DNA of 64,000 nucleotides from positions 1-64,000 of the forward strand of contig NZ_BDJE01000040.1 in the NCBI RefSeq assembly GCF_002117935.1, read 5' to 3'. The translations under genes and the position numbers were made by a program. Below, piece by piece: positions 50,006 to 59,558 of this stretch. Within the stretch, counting starts at the first letter, position 1; each line of letters opens with the position of its first letter. The stretch comes from Nocardioides sp. PD653-B2. Its GTDB lineage: Bacteria > Actinomycetota > Actinomycetes > Propionibacteriales > Nocardioidaceae. Below the pieces are notes generated by a model that was not told the DNA's origin, did no database searches, and worked only from the letters and a program-made list of their open reading frames with translations.

Positions 50006-51142
50006 ATGAGTCTCCGCATCAACCAGAACATCGACGCCCTGAACTCGTACCGCAACCTGTCGGTCACCCAGGGCCAGATGAGCAAGTCGCTCGAGAAGCT
50101 CTCCAGCGGCTACCGCATCAACCGCGCCGCCGACGACGCTGCCGGTCTCGCGATCTCCGAGGGCCTGCGCTCGCAGGTCGGCGGCATCAAGGTCGCGGTC
50201 CGCAACGCCCAGGACGGCGTGTCGGTCGTGCAGACCGCTGAAGGCGCGCTCACGGAGACGCACTCGATCCTGCAGCGCATGCGCGACCTGTCCGTCCAGG
50301 CGTCGAACGACAGCAACGACACCAACTCGCGCAACGCGATCAAGTCCGAGAACGACGCCCTGGCGTCCGAGCTGGACCGGATCGCGAGCTCGACGACGTT
50401 CAACAACGTCAAGCTGCTCGACGGCAACTACACCAACAAGAACTTCCAGGTCGGCTACAGCACGGGCCCCACCGACTCCATCGCGGTGAGCATCACCCAG
50501 ACCGGCTCTGCGGCGGCGTACAACACCTTCGCCAACGGCGCGGCGTCGACCACGGCCGCCACCGCGACGTTCACCATCGGCGCGGTCACCGCGACGACGG
50601 GCACCCTGGTGGCCAGCACGGACGCCAACAACATCGCCGGTCAGCTCAACAACGACTCGGCGTTCAACGACAAGTTCACGGCCTCCGTGGACGACAAGGG
50701 CGGCCTGGTCATCGCGGCCAAGGACGCCGCCGTGGCGGGCTCCATCGCGATCACCGGCACGGGTCTGGGCGGCGCCAACACCGCCACCGCCCAGGCCGCC
50801 GGCAGCAGCGGCTTCTCGGCCGGCAACCTCGGCGTCAGCGGCCTGCTGCTCGACACCGCGACCAACGCCAAGGCGTCGACCGACAAGCTGGACACCGCCA
50901 TCAAGTCGGTCTCCACCGCCCGAGCGAACCTCGGTGCGATGCAGAACCGGTTCGAGCACACCATCAACAACCTGAACGTGACCCAGGAGAACCTCTCGGC
51001 CTCCGAGAGCCGCATCCGGGACACCGACATGGCGTCGGAGATGATGAGCTTCACCCGCTCTCAGATCCTGTCGCAGGCCGGCACCGCCATGCTCGCCCAG
51101 GCGAACCAGGCCCCGCAGGGCGTTCTCTCGCTCCTGCGCTGA
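50006..51142 (+). CDS. fliC: Flagellin
   Basis: The 378-residue flagellin has the conserved D0/D1 ends: MSLRINQNIDALNSYRNLSV, KLSSGYRINRAADDAAGLAI at the start, and ...NLSASESRIRDTDMASEMMS... with LSQAGTAMLAQANQAPQGVL at the end. The middle (about 160-290) is a variable Thr/Ala-rich domain that forms the filament surface. It has a strong AGGAGGG ribosome binding site within a CsrA target, and double hairpins follow it, as for a very abundant protein. Confidence 0.97.
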   Translation: MSLRINQNIDALNSYRNLSVTQGQMSKSLEKLSSGYRINRAADDAAGLAISEGLRSQVGGIKVAVRNAQDGVSVVQTAEGALTETHSILQRMRDLSVQASNDSNDTNSRNAIKSENDALASELDRIASSTTFNNVKLLDGNYTNKNFQVGYSTGPTDSIAVSITQTGSAAAYNTFANGAASTTAATATFTIGAVTATTGTLVASTDANNIAGQLNNDSAFNDKFTASVDDKGGLVIAAKDAAVAGSIAITGTGLGGANTATAQAAGSSGFSAGNLGVSGLLLDTATNAKASTDKLDTAIKSVSTARANLGAMQNRFEHTINNLNVTQENLSASESRIRDTDMASEMMSFTRSQILSQAGTAMLAQANQAPQGVLSLLR

Positions 51143-51148
51143 CCTCGC

Positions 51149-51220
51149 CGGTGGGTCGGCCGGAGGCTGACCCACCGACGAAACCCGTCCCCGGGAGAGT
51201 GCCCGACCACTCTCCCGGGG
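51149..51220 (+). terminator. Double hairpin terminator after fliC
   Basis: The first stem, CGGTGGGTC/GACCCACCG (51149-51157 with 51169-51177), begins 7 bp after the fliC stop. The second is a perfect 13-bp stem (51189-51201 with 51208-51220) with a six-base loop. Two stems in a row suggest efficient termination before fliD. Confidence 0.8.
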
Positions 51221-51267
51221 CCTCCGGGGTCGTTCGGCCCCGGTCCGTGAACCGACCGGAGGATCCC

Positions 51268-52617
51268 GTGGCCACCAGCAGCGTCAGCGGTCTCGTCAGC
51301 GGTCTCGACACCGCGTCGATCATCGACCAGCTCATGCGGCTGGAGGCCGTCCCCCAAGATCGCCTCCGGACCCAGCAGGACGCCGAGAAGTCGGTGCTCA
51401 CCGCGCTGCGGGCGCTGAACACCGACAGCGCCCTGCTCGCCGGCAAGGCCACCACCCTGGCCAAGGCCAGCACGTGGCAGACCCTCAAGGGGACCGTGAC
51501 GGGCTCCGGCGTGACCGTCGCCGTCGGCTCCACCGCGTCCGCCACCAGCTTCTCGGTCACCGTCGACAAGGTGGCCGCCACCCACCAGGTGGCCTTCACC
51601 GACCCGGCGGCCCTCACCGACGTCGTCACCACCGGCTCCGGGGTGAAGCTCACCTCGCACGACGGCACCGTGCACACCATCAGCACCGGCGGGGGCACCC
51701 TCGCGGAGGTGGTCAGCGCCATCAACGCGTCCACCGCGGACACCGGCGTCACCGCGATCGCGGTCAAGGTGGCCGACGGGAGCTACCGCCTCCTCACCGA
51801 GTCGGCCGCCACCGGCGCGGACTCGTCGTTCACGCTGACGCGCGCGGACGGCACCGACCTGCTCGGCGGCACCGCGGTGCGACCCGGATCCGACGCGCAG
51901 GTCAGCCTGGGGCTCGGGATCACCGCGACCTCCTCGACCAACACGTTCACCGACCTCGTCCCGGGGGTCTCGGTGACGCTCGCCACGGGCGCCACGGTGG
52001 GCTCCACCGCGACCGTCAAGGTCGCCCAGGACCCGTCCGCGGTCAAGGCCTCGGTCGGCGCGCTCGTCGACCAGCTGAACTCGCTGCTGAGCTCGATCGA
52101 CACCCAGACCGCCGCGAAGACCGCGACCGCCGCCGCCGGGGTGCTGGCCGGCGACTCGACCGCGCGAAGCCTGCGCAGTGAGCTGCTCAACACGGTCTTC
52201 GGGTCGACCACCCCGACGTCGATGGCGTCGCTCGGGATCCAGACCGACCGCTACGGCAAGCTCGTCTTCGACGCCGAGAAGTTCGCGACCGCCTACGCCG
52301 CGGACCCCGCCGGCGTGGCCGCGAAGTTCACATCCGGCGCCACCCCCGCCGAGCACGGCTGGGCGGCCCGGCTGGCCGCCGTCGCCACCGGCGCCAGCGA
52401 CCCCACGACCGGCACGATCGCGTCGGCGATCACCGGGCGCACCTCCACGATCGATCGGCTGACCAAGAGCATCGAGGACTGGGACGGCCGGCTGGAGCTG
52501 CGGCGCACCTCGCTGCAACGGACCTACACGTCGCTCGAGACCGCGCTCTCGAGCCTGCAGAGCCAGGGGACCTGGCTGGCGAGCCAGATCGCCTCGTTGC
52601 CCTCGTACTCATCGTGA
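51268..52617 (+). CDS. fliD: Filament cap protein FliD
   Basis: The 449-residue protein has the FliD start SSVSGLVSGLDTASIIDQLM, then RTQQDAEKSVLTALRALNTD, a Thr/Ala-rich variable centre, and the C-terminal coiled region AITGRTSTIDRLTKSIEDWD followed by RLELRRTSLQRTYTSLETAL. It caps the growing filament and helps flagellin fold. GTG 51268 has GGAGG upstream. It begins a unit with fliS. Confidence 0.94.
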   Translation: MATSSVSGLVSGLDTASIIDQLMRLEAVPQDRLRTQQDAEKSVLTALRALNTDSALLAGKATTLAKASTWQTLKGTVTGSGVTVAVGSTASATSFSVTVDKVAATHQVAFTDPAALTDVVTTGSGVKLTSHDGTVHTISTGGGTLAEVVSAINASTADTGVTAIAVKVADGSYRLLTESAATGADSSFTLTRADGTDLLGGTAVRPGSDAQVSLGLGITATSSTNTFTDLVPGVSVTLATGATVGSTATVKVAQDPSAVKASVGALVDQLNSLLSSIDTQTAAKTATAAAGVLAGDSTARSLRSELLNTVFGSTTPTSMASLGIQTDRYGKLVFDAEKFATAYAADPAGVAAKFTSGATPAEHGWAARLAAVATGASDPTTGTIASAITGRTSTIDRLTKSIEDWDGRLELRRTSLQRTYTSLETALSSLQSQGTWLASQIASLPSYSS

Positions 52618-52633
52618 CCACGGAAGGAAACCG

Positions 52634-53014
52634 ATGATGAACCCCCGCGACACCTACCTGGCCGCCACGGTCTCGACCGCGACGCCCTCTCAGCTCCTCG
52701 TGATGCTGTACGACCGGCTCACGCTCGACCTGCAGCGTGCGTCCGACGCCCTCCGCGACGGCCGGCCGAGCGCTGCCCACGAGCCGCTGCTGCACGCACA
52801 GGAGATCGTGCTCGAGCTGAACGCCAGCCTCAAGGTCGACGCGTGGGAGGGCGCCGCGAACCTCGCGTCGCTGTACGACTACCTGCACAGCGAGCTGGTG
52901 AAGGCCAACCTCGCCAAGGACCCGACCATCACCGACTTCTGCCTCCACGTCGTCAGCAACCTGCGCGACACCTGGCGCGACGCCGCGGGGTCGCTCCTGG
53001 CCGCGTCGGCATGA
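52634..53014 (+). CDS. fliS: Flagellin chaperone FliS
   Basis: The 126-residue helical protein has the FliS hallmark ATVSTATPSQLLVMLYDRLT near the start, then the LHAQEIVLELNASL and NLASLYDYLHSELVKANLAK helices. It binds the flagellin C-terminus in the cytoplasm and prevents early polymerisation. Its stop overlaps the next start (ATGA). Confidence 0.95.
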   Translation: MMNPRDTYLAATVSTATPSQLLVMLYDRLTLDLQRASDALRDGRPSAAHEPLLHAQEIVLELNASLKVDAWEGAANLASLYDYLHSELVKANLAKDPTITDFCLHVVSNLRDTWRDAAGSLLAASA

Positions 53015-53358
53015 GTGCCCCGACGGGGCACGACGTCGCCGCCCGGCGGCACCTGCACTGGGAGAACGCGCTGGACCGGCTCGAGCTCGAGGTCGATCTC
53101 GCCGAGCGGCTCCTGGCCGATCCCACCGGCGAGCCAGTGCCCGACCACGAGCCGTGGGACGAGCCCCAGTTCGAGGGTCCGATCCCGGCCGGCCTCGCCG
53201 AGCGCGCGAACGCGATCCGCGGCCGACAGCGGGCGGTGGAGGCCGAGCTGGTCGCCGCGCTGAGCGCGACCCGGCGCCAGCACCGGTTCGCGGACCGGGT
53301 CGACCGGGCGACCGGACGACGACTCGACCACGCGGTGTACGTCGACCTCGAGGCCTGA
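53011..53358 (+). CDS. Small helical protein in the fliT position
   Basis: The 115-residue protein is helical and charged (HLHWENALDRLELEVDLAER, PAGLAERANAIRGRQRAVEA, LVAALSATRRQHRFADRVDR) and ends VYVDLEA. It overlaps fliS by four bases, the place where FliT-type chaperones are usually found. Direct likeness to FliT is not visible, so a chaperone role for FliD or another export partner is inferred from position only. Confidence 0.65.
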   Translation: MSAPTGHDVAARRHLHWENALDRLELEVDLAERLLADPTGEPVPDHEPWDEPQFEGPIPAGLAERANAIRGRQRAVEAELVAALSATRRQHRFADRVDRATGRRLDHAVYVDLEA

Positions 53359-53482
53359 CCCGAAGTCGTCCGCGTTTCCCTCAGGTCGACCGGCTCGTCG
53401 CCGAAGGACACTGCGAGCACATGGACGGCTCGCCCCCCGCCGACGGAACGGCACCCCACCTCGTCTTACTCGGAGGCCAGGC

Positions 53483-53836
53483 GTGTCGTTCGTGCACCCA
53501 GACCCTGTCGGCGCCATCTTGAGCTCGGCCCTGGACGGGATCGCCCTGCGACAGCGGGTGATCGCGGACAACATCGCGAACGTCGACACCCCCGGCTACC
53601 GGGCGAGCAGCGTCGACTTCGAGAGCAGCCTGCGGGCCGCGATCGCGTCCGGCGACCCGAGCGTCGTCGGCGCCCCGGAGCTGGTGGCCACCGACACCCC
53701 CGTCGGCGCCAACGGCAACAACGTCGACCTCCGCAAGGAGACGCTGGCGGCCGTGCAGTCCCAGTTCCAGTACCAGATGATCACGCGGGCGACGAGCGAC
53801 CGCTTCGACCTCATCAAGACCGTGGCGGGCTCCTGA
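53483..53836 (+). CDS. flgB: Flagellar proximal rod protein FlgB
   Basis: The 117-residue protein has the rod signature [20 protein letters not shown] and the C-terminal helix [20 protein letters not shown]. It is the first rod segment above the MS ring. It starts with GTG after GGAGG, 124 bp from the previous gene; this gap may hold the promoter of the basal-body unit. It shares the A of TGATG with flgC. Confidence 0.94.
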   Translation: MSFVHPDPVGAILSSALDGIALRQRVIADNIANVDTPGYRASSVDFESSLRAAIASGDPSVVGAPELVATDTPVGANGNNVDLRKETLAAVQSQFQYQMITRATSDRFDLIKTVAGS

Positions 53837-54228
53837 TGGGCGCCTTCGACCTGCTCAGCATCGCCGGCTCCGCGCTCGGCGTGCACCAGACGTGGCTCGA
53901 CACGCTCGCGTCGAACATCTCCAACGTCAACACCGTCACGCCGACCAGCCAGAACGCCTTCCAGGCCCAGATGCTGATCATCCGCTCCGCCCCCGGCGGG
54001 GGCGTGGAGGTCGCGGGCATCGCGCAGAGCGACCCGGCCGGCCGACTCGTGTCCGACCCGGGCAACCCGCTCGCCGACGCGGACGGCTACGTCCGGGCCC
54101 CCGACATGGACCTGTCCAGCCAGATGACCCAGCTGATCATGGCCCAGCGCGGCTTCCAGGCCTCCGTCCAGGTCACCAAGGAAGCCCAGGAGAGCTACCA
54201 GAGCGCCCTGCAGATCGGTCGTGCCTGA
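53836..54228 (+). CDS. flgC: Flagellar rod protein FlgC
   Basis: The 130-residue protein has the rod signature near the start ([20 protein letters not shown]) and the FlgC C-terminus [20 protein letters not shown]. It forms the rod with FlgB and FliE. The stop shares one base with the fliE start. Confidence 0.94.
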   Translation: MGAFDLLSIAGSALGVHQTWLDTLASNISNVNTVTPTSQNAFQAQMLIIRSAPGGGVEVAGIAQSDPAGRLVSDPGNPLADADGYVRAPDMDLSSQMTQLIMAQRGFQASVQVTKEAQESYQSALQIGRA

Positions 54229-54548
54229 TGAGCGTCAGCGGGATCGAGGCCGCGGGCTTCACGCCGTACGTCGCGCCGCAGCTGCCGACCGGCGCCCCGA
54301 GCGTCGCCGGCAGCTCGACGGCCGGTGCCGCCTTCGGCGACCTGGTGCTCGACGGTCTCGACCGGCTCGAGTCCGTGCAGGACGAGTCCGACCGGCTCGC
54401 CGTGCAGGCGGCCACCGGCAACCTCGACAACATCCACGACTACACGATCGCTGCCACCGAGGCGTCGGTCACCGCGCAGCTGACCGTCGCCGTGCGCAAC
54501 CGGGCCCTCGAGGCGTTCAACGAGATCATGCGGATGCCGATCGGATGA
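54228..54548 (+). CDS. fliE: Flagellar hook-basal body protein FliE
   Basis: The 106-residue protein has the FliE C-terminal half: [20 protein letters not shown], then [20 protein letters not shown]. It links the MS ring to the rod. It overlaps fliF by four bases (ATGA). Confidence 0.92.
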   Translation: MSVSGIEAAGFTPYVAPQLPTGAPSVAGSSTAGAAFGDLVLDGLDRLESVQDESDRLAVQAATGNLDNIHDYTIAATEASVTAQLTVAVRNRALEAFNEIMRMPIG

Positions 54549-56137
54549 AGCAGAACCTGACCCGCACGCTGACCAGGCTGCGGACCACCTTCCTGTCCTT
54601 CACGCCCGGGCAGCGCGTCGTCGCCGTGATCGGCACGGCGGCCCTCGTGCTCGCCGCCTTCATGGTGTTCCGGTGGGTCTCGACGCCGAACTACGCCCCG
54701 CTCTACAGCAACCTGGCCTCCGAGGACGCCTCGGCGATCGTCGACGAGCTCGACTCCCAGGGGACGCCGTACCAGCTCGCCAACGGTGGCAGCACGATCA
54801 TGGTCCCGCGCGACGAGGTCTACTCGACCCGGATCGCGCTCAGCGGCCAGGGCCTGCCCCAGCAGGGCGCCGACGAGGGCTACTCGCTGCTCGACAACCA
54901 GGACATCTCCACCTCGGAGTTCCAGGAGCAGACCGACTTCAAGCGCGCAATGGAGGGCGAGCTCGCGAAGACCATCGAGGCCGTCGACGGTGTCAACACC
55001 GCCGTCGTCCACCTGGCGCTGCCGCCGACGAAGGTCTTCGCCGACGAGCAGGACCCGCCGACCGCCTCGGTGCTGATCGACACCTCCGCCGGCACGACGT
55101 TCGACGCCGAGCAGGTCCAGGCGATCGTGCACCTCGTCGCCGCCAGCGTCGACGGCCTCAACCCCGACGACGTCACGGTCGCCGACTCGTCCGGCAAGGT
55201 CTTGTCGAGCGGGGAGACCGGTGGCCTCGGCGCCAGCGCCCGCGACCAGCAGGTCACCGAGTTCCAGCAGCAGAAGAGCCAGCAGATCCAGAGCATGCTC
55301 GACCGGGTCCTCGGCCCCGGCAACTCGACCGTCCAGGTGACGGCCGACCTCGACTTCGACAAGTCGGTCTCGGAGTCCACGACGTACGGCAAGAACACGA
55401 AGGTGCCGCCGCTCTCGTCGAGCATCAGCACCGAGAAGTACGACGGCCCGGCGGGCAGCGGCGGAGCCAGCGGCGTCGTCGGCCCGGACGGCCAGATGGA
55501 CTCCCTCACCGGCGGGGGCTCCGGCAGCTCCCGCTACACCAAGGAGTCGGAGACCTCCGACAACGCCGTCGAGACCACCGTCGAGCACCGGGAGACGGCG
55601 CCGGGCGCGGTCAACTCGCTGCACGTCGGCGTCGTCCTCGACAGCGCCGCGGCCCAGAACATCAACACCGCCGACGTGCAGAGCCTGATCGCCTCCGCAG
55701 TCGGCATCGACCCCCAGCGGGGTGACACCGTCGAGGTGACGACGATGCCCTTCGACCGGACCGCCGACCAGGCGGCCGCCGCCGAGCTGGCCGCTGCGGC
55801 CAAGGCCGCGAAGACCGAGCAGATGTGGCAGCTGGTCCGCAACATCGGCATCGCGGTCGCCGTGCTGGCGATGCTGCTGCTGGCCTGGCTGCGCTCACGC
55901 CGTCGCGGCCGGCTCCGCGAGGAGACCACGACGTACCTCGTCGAGCAGCTGCGCAACGACGCCCTCGAGCGGGCGGCCGCGGCCGCGGCCCTCGAGACCT
56001 CCCCGGCCCTCACCGCGCTCGAGGGTGCCGACCAGGTGGCCGCCGACGGGCTGCGCCGCGACCTCGCCAACCTCGCCGAGAGGCAGCCCGACGACGTCGC
56101 CGCGCTGCTCCGCGGCTGGTTGGTGGAGCGTTCGTGA
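54545..56137 (+). CDS. fliF: MS-ring protein FliF
   Basis: The 530-residue protein has two membrane segments (about 25-45 and near 425-450), the YscJ/FliF domain ([60 protein letters not shown]), the [20 protein letters not shown] stretch, and a C-terminal cytoplasmic tail that binds FliG. It builds the base ring. A Gly/Ser-rich loop sits in the middle of the periplasmic part. Confidence 0.96.
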   Translation: MKQNLTRTLTRLRTTFLSFTPGQRVVAVIGTAALVLAAFMVFRWVSTPNYAPLYSNLASEDASAIVDELDSQGTPYQLANGGSTIMVPRDEVYSTRIALSGQGLPQQGADEGYSLLDNQDISTSEFQEQTDFKRAMEGELAKTIEAVDGVNTAVVHLALPPTKVFADEQDPPTASVLIDTSAGTTFDAEQVQAIVHLVAASVDGLNPDDVTVADSSGKVLSSGETGGLGASARDQQVTEFQQQKSQQIQSMLDRVLGPGNSTVQVTADLDFDKSVSESTTYGKNTKVPPLSSSISTEKYDGPAGSGGASGVVGPDGQMDSLTGGGSGSSRYTKESETSDNAVETTVEHRETAPGAVNSLHVGVVLDSAAAQNINTADVQSLIASAVGIDPQRGDTVEVTTMPFDRTADQAAAAELAAAAKAAKTEQMWQLVRNIGIAVAVLAMLLLAWLRSRRRGRLREETTTYLVEQLRNDALERAAAAAALETSPALTALEGADQVAADGLRRDLANLAERQPDDVAALLRGWLVERS

Positions 56138-57150
56138 TGACGATGAACCTCGCCACGATGGGGATCCGCAAGGCGGCCATCGTGCTCATCCAGCTGGGCC
56201 GCGACAACGCCGCCGCCGTCCTCAACCACCTCTCCGACGCCGAGGTCGAGGCGATCTCGGCCGAGATCGCCCGGCTCGAGTACGTCGACGGCACCGAGAG
56301 CAGCGCGGTGCTCGCCGAGTTCACCGAGATGGCGACCGCGCGGGCCAACATCGCCCAAGGAGGGCTCGCGTTCGCCCGCACCATGCTCGAGCAGTCGCTC
56401 GGCCACGAGCGGGCCCACGAGATCATCGAGCGGCTGCAGGCCGCCGCGATCCAGATGCCGTTCCAGTTCTTGCACCGGGCCGACCCGGCACAGGTCCGGA
56501 CCTTCATCGCCGACGAGCACCCGCAGGTGATCGCCCTGGTGCTCGCCCACATGACCCCGGACAAGGCGTCGCTGGTGCTCTCCAGCCTGCCGTCGAACCT
56601 CCAGGCCCAGGTCGCGCACCGGATCGCGGTCATGGACCGCACCTCGCCCGAGATCATCCGTGCCGTCGAGGCCAGCCTCGAGCGGAAGCTGTCGTCCGTG
56701 CTCCAGCCGAGCGAGATGTCCCGGGTCGGCGGCGTCGACCCCCTGGTCAACATCATCAACCGCTCCGACCGGATCACCGAGCGCCAGATCGTCGAGGGCC
56801 TCGAGGCGCTCGACGCCGAGCTGGCCGACGAGGTCCGCAGCCGGATGTTCATGTTCGAGGACATCCTCTCCATCGAGGACCGCTCCGTGCAGCTGGTGCT
56901 GCGCCAGGTCGAGTCCACGGACCTCGCGCTCGCACTCAAGGGAGTCAGCGACGCCGTCCGCGACAAGATCACCACGAACATGTCCGCCCGGGCCGCCGAG
57001 ACCCTGCTCGAGGAGGTCGAGCTGCTGGGCGCCGTCCGCCTCGCCCAGGTCGAGGAGGCACAGCAGGCGGTGATCCGCACGATCCGCCAGCTCGAGGAGC
57101 AGGGCCAGATCCTGATCCACCGCGGGAACGACGATGAGCTCGTCGTCTGA
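56137..57150 (+). CDS. fliG: Motor switch protein FliG
   Basis: The 337-residue protein has all three FliG domains: the N-terminal RKAAIVLIQLGRDNAAAVLN, the middle EHPQVIALVLAHMTPDKASL, and the C-terminal MFMFEDILSIEDRSVQLVLR. The charged motor helix (DRSVQLVLRQVESTDLALAL) that meets MotA is present. It forms the rotor switch. It shares one base with fliF and overlaps fliH by 17 bases. Confidence 0.96.
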   Translation: MTMNLATMGIRKAAIVLIQLGRDNAAAVLNHLSDAEVEAISAEIARLEYVDGTESSAVLAEFTEMATARANIAQGGLAFARTMLEQSLGHERAHEIIERLQAAAIQMPFQFLHRADPAQVRTFIADEHPQVIALVLAHMTPDKASLVLSSLPSNLQAQVAHRIAVMDRTSPEIIRAVEASLERKLSSVLQPSEMSRVGGVDPLVNIINRSDRITERQIVEGLEALDAELADEVRSRMFMFEDILSIEDRSVQLVLRQVESTDLALALKGVSDAVRDKITTNMSARAAETLLEEVELLGAVRLAQVEEAQQAVIRTIRQLEEQGQILIHRGNDDELVV

Positions 57151-57811
57151 GGTGCGGCCGGCCGGCTACCGCACGGCCGACCGCCCCGACCTGCGCACCG
57201 GCCTCTGGACCCGGCTGGGCGGCAGCGCCGTGCTCGGCGACGAGGCCACCGAGGCGGCCCTCGGCGGCCTCGCCGAGCGCACCCAGCGCGCCGCGCGCGC
57301 CCAGGGCTACGCCGTCGGCTGGGCCGAGGGCCGGCAGGAGGCGCTCACCCGCGCGGCCGAGACCGCCGCCCGCGCCGAGGACCAGGTCCGGCTCCAGGAG
57401 CAGCGCCGGGCCCGTGAGCACGCCGCCGCCGTCACGGGGCTGGCGCGCGCGGCCGCGGCCCTCGAGGCGGCCACCGCCGAGGTGTCCGCCCGGGTGGCCG
57501 AGCAGGCCACCGGGCTCGCCCTCGAGCTCACCCGCTCCCTGGTCGGCCACGAGCTGGCCGTCGCCGCGGAGCCCGGCGCCGGCGTGGTCTCCCGCGTCCT
57601 GGCCGTGCTGCCCGAGGGCCCGACCACGCTGGTGCGCCTGCACCCCGACACCGCAGGCACGGACGCCGCCCGGCTGCTCGACGAGCGCGGCGTACGCGTC
57701 GTCGTCGATCCCACGCTCGCCCCCGCCGACGCCGTCGTCGAGACCGACACCGCGGCCATCGACCTGCGCGTCTCGACCGCGCTCACCCGGCTCGCGGAGG
57801 TGCTGCAATGA
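57134..57811 (+). CDS. fliH: Flagellar export ATPase regulator FliH
   Basis: The 225-residue protein has an Ala/Arg/Glu-rich coiled-coil (YAVGWAEGRQEALTRAAETA onward), followed by a C-terminal domain (RVAEQATGLALELTRSLVGH, TTLVRLHPDTAGTDAARLLD, RGVRVVVDPTLAPADAVVET) like FliH/V-ATPase E-subunit relatives. It holds FliI at the export gate. It overlaps fliG before it and fliI after it. Confidence 0.88.
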   Translation: MSSSSEVRPAGYRTADRPDLRTGLWTRLGGSAVLGDEATEAALGGLAERTQRAARAQGYAVGWAEGRQEALTRAAETAARAEDQVRLQEQRRAREHAAAVTGLARAAAALEAATAEVSARVAEQATGLALELTRSLVGHELAVAAEPGAGVVSRVLAVLPEGPTTLVRLHPDTAGTDAARLLDERGVRVVVDPTLAPADAVVETDTAAIDLRVSTALTRLAEVLQ

Positions 57812-59115
57812 GCGTGCTGACCGATGCCCACCGCGAGCGTGCCCGCGCCGCCGTCCGGCCCGTCCGGATGGGGCGCGTCGTCGGGCTGCTCGGCCTGCGC
57901 GTCACCGTCTCCGGCATCACCGCCGCCCTCGGCGACCTCCTGGAGGTGCACGGCGCCGCGGGTCCGGTGCCGGTCGAGGTGGTCGCCAGCGGCGGCGGCG
58001 TGCTCACCTGTCTGCCGCTCGCCGAGACCACCGGGCTGCGCGCCGGCGACCACGTCCACGACTTCGGCGAGGGCCTGCGGATCCCGGTCGGCGAGGCGCT
58101 CCGGGGTCGCGTGCTCGACGGCCTCGGCCGGGCCGTCGACGACGGCCCGTCGCTCGACGACCTCGAGTCCGTGGTCGTCGACCACGTCGTCCCGGCCGCG
58201 CTCAGCCGACCACGGATCGACCGCCAGCTCAGCCTCGGCGTGCGCGCCCTCGACGGCCTCATCTCCTGCGGCCGCGGCCAGCGGCTCGGCATCATGGCGG
58301 GCTCGGGCGTCGGCAAGTCCAGCCTGCTGTCGATGATCGCCCGCGGCACCGACGCGGAGATCTCGGTGATCGCGCTGATCGGCGAGCGCGGCCGCGAGGT
58401 CCGCGAGTTCCTCGAGAACGACCTCGGGGAGGAGGGCCTGCGCCGCTCGATCGTCGTCGTCGCCACCTCCGACGAGCCGCCTGTGGTCCGCCTCCGGGCC
58501 GCCTTCGTGGCGACCCGGATCGCCGAGTGGTTCCGCGACAGCGGCCGGCACGTCGTGCTGATGATGGACAGCCTGACCCGCGTCGCCCTCGCCCAGCGCG
58601 AGATCGGCCTCTCCGCCGGCGAGCCTCCGGCCACGCGCGGCTTCCCGCCGAGCGTCTTCGCGCTGCTCCCCCGGCTGCTCGAGCGCGCGGGCACCTCCCC
58701 GGCCGGCAGCATCACCGGGCTCTACACCGTCCTCGTCGAGGGCGACGACCTGCAGGACCCGATCGGTGACTCCGTCCGGTCGATCCTCGACGGTCACGTC
58801 GTGCTCTCCCGCGACCTCGCGACGTCAGGCCACTTCCCGAGCATCGACGTGCTCGAGTCGATCTCCCGCGTCGCGTCGGCGGTCATCGAACCGACCGCAC
58901 GCCAGGACGCCCAGCACCTGCGCCGGCTGCTCGCGGCGCACCGCTCGGTCCGCGAGCTGGTCGAGATCGGCGCCTACGTCGCCGGCACCGACCCGGACGC
59001 CGACCAGGCCCTCGCGCTGATGCCGCGGATCAACGCCTTCCTGCGCCAGGACATGGACGACAGCACCGACGCGGCCGACACCTGGTCCGCGCTGCACGAG
59101 CTGGTGACCCCGTGA
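57808..59115 (+). CDS. fliI: Flagellum-specific ATPase FliI
   Basis: The 435-residue protein has the type III ATPase Walker A GSGVGKSS (165-172), IGERGREVREFLENDLGEEG, Walker B HVVLMMDSLTR, and ...EPPATRGFPPSVFALLPRLLERAG.... It powers unfolding and export of flagellar proteins. It overlaps fliH and fliJ by four bases each. Confidence 0.97.
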   Translation: MSVLTDAHRERARAAVRPVRMGRVVGLLGLRVTVSGITAALGDLLEVHGAAGPVPVEVVASGGGVLTCLPLAETTGLRAGDHVHDFGEGLRIPVGEALRGRVLDGLGRAVDDGPSLDDLESVVVDHVVPAALSRPRIDRQLSLGVRALDGLISCGRGQRLGIMAGSGVGKSSLLSMIARGTDAEISVIALIGERGREVREFLENDLGEEGLRRSIVVVATSDEPPVVRLRAAFVATRIAEWFRDSGRHVVLMMDSLTRVALAQREIGLSAGEPPATRGFPPSVFALLPRLLERAGTSPAGSITGLYTVLVEGDDLQDPIGDSVRSILDGHVVLSRDLATSGHFPSIDVLESISRVASAVIEPTARQDAQHLRRLLAAHRSVRELVEIGAYVAGTDPDADQALALMPRINAFLRQDMDDSTDAADTWSALHELVTP

Positions 59116-59558
59116 CCCGGCACGGGAGCCTCGGCGGCCTGGTCCGGCTGCGCGGCGTGCGTGAGCGGGACAGCCGGATCGGCTTGGCCACCGCCCTCGC
59201 CGAGGAGCGGGCCGTGACGGCGACGGTGGCCGAGCTCGAGCGCCGGCTCCTGGCCCTGCCGGCCCCGGTCTCCACCGACCTCGCGACGTTCCGGGCCCTC
59301 CAGCACCGGGTCGAGACGCTCGGCGTGGCCCTGGTCGACGCCCGCACCGGCCAGGAGGTGGCCCGGCAGATCGCACTCGAGGCACGCACCCGCTGGATCG
59401 AGGACCGCAGCCGGCTCGCCGCCGTCGAGTCGCTCGTGGCCCGCCGTGCGGCGGCGGTCCGCGAGGAGCGCCGCCGGCAGGAGAACCGCGAGCTCGACGA
59501 GATCGCCGGAGAGCTCTGGCGCCGCCAGCACGCCGCGGCCGACGAGGAGGCGTCGTGA
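59112..59558 (+). CDS. fliJ: Flagellar export protein FliJ
   Basis: The 148-residue protein is a long helical hairpin ([60 protein letters not shown]), as in FliJ, the stalk of the export ATPase. It starts with GTG overlapping fliI and its stop overlaps the following hydrolase start. Sequence likeness is weak in this family, so position carries weight. Confidence 0.82.
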   Translation: MTRHGSLGGLVRLRGVRERDSRIGLATALAEERAVTATVAELERRLLALPAPVSTDLATFRALQHRVETLGVALVDARTGQEVARQIALEARTRWIEDRSRLAAVESLVARRAAAVREERRRQENRELDEIAGELWRRQHAAADEEAS

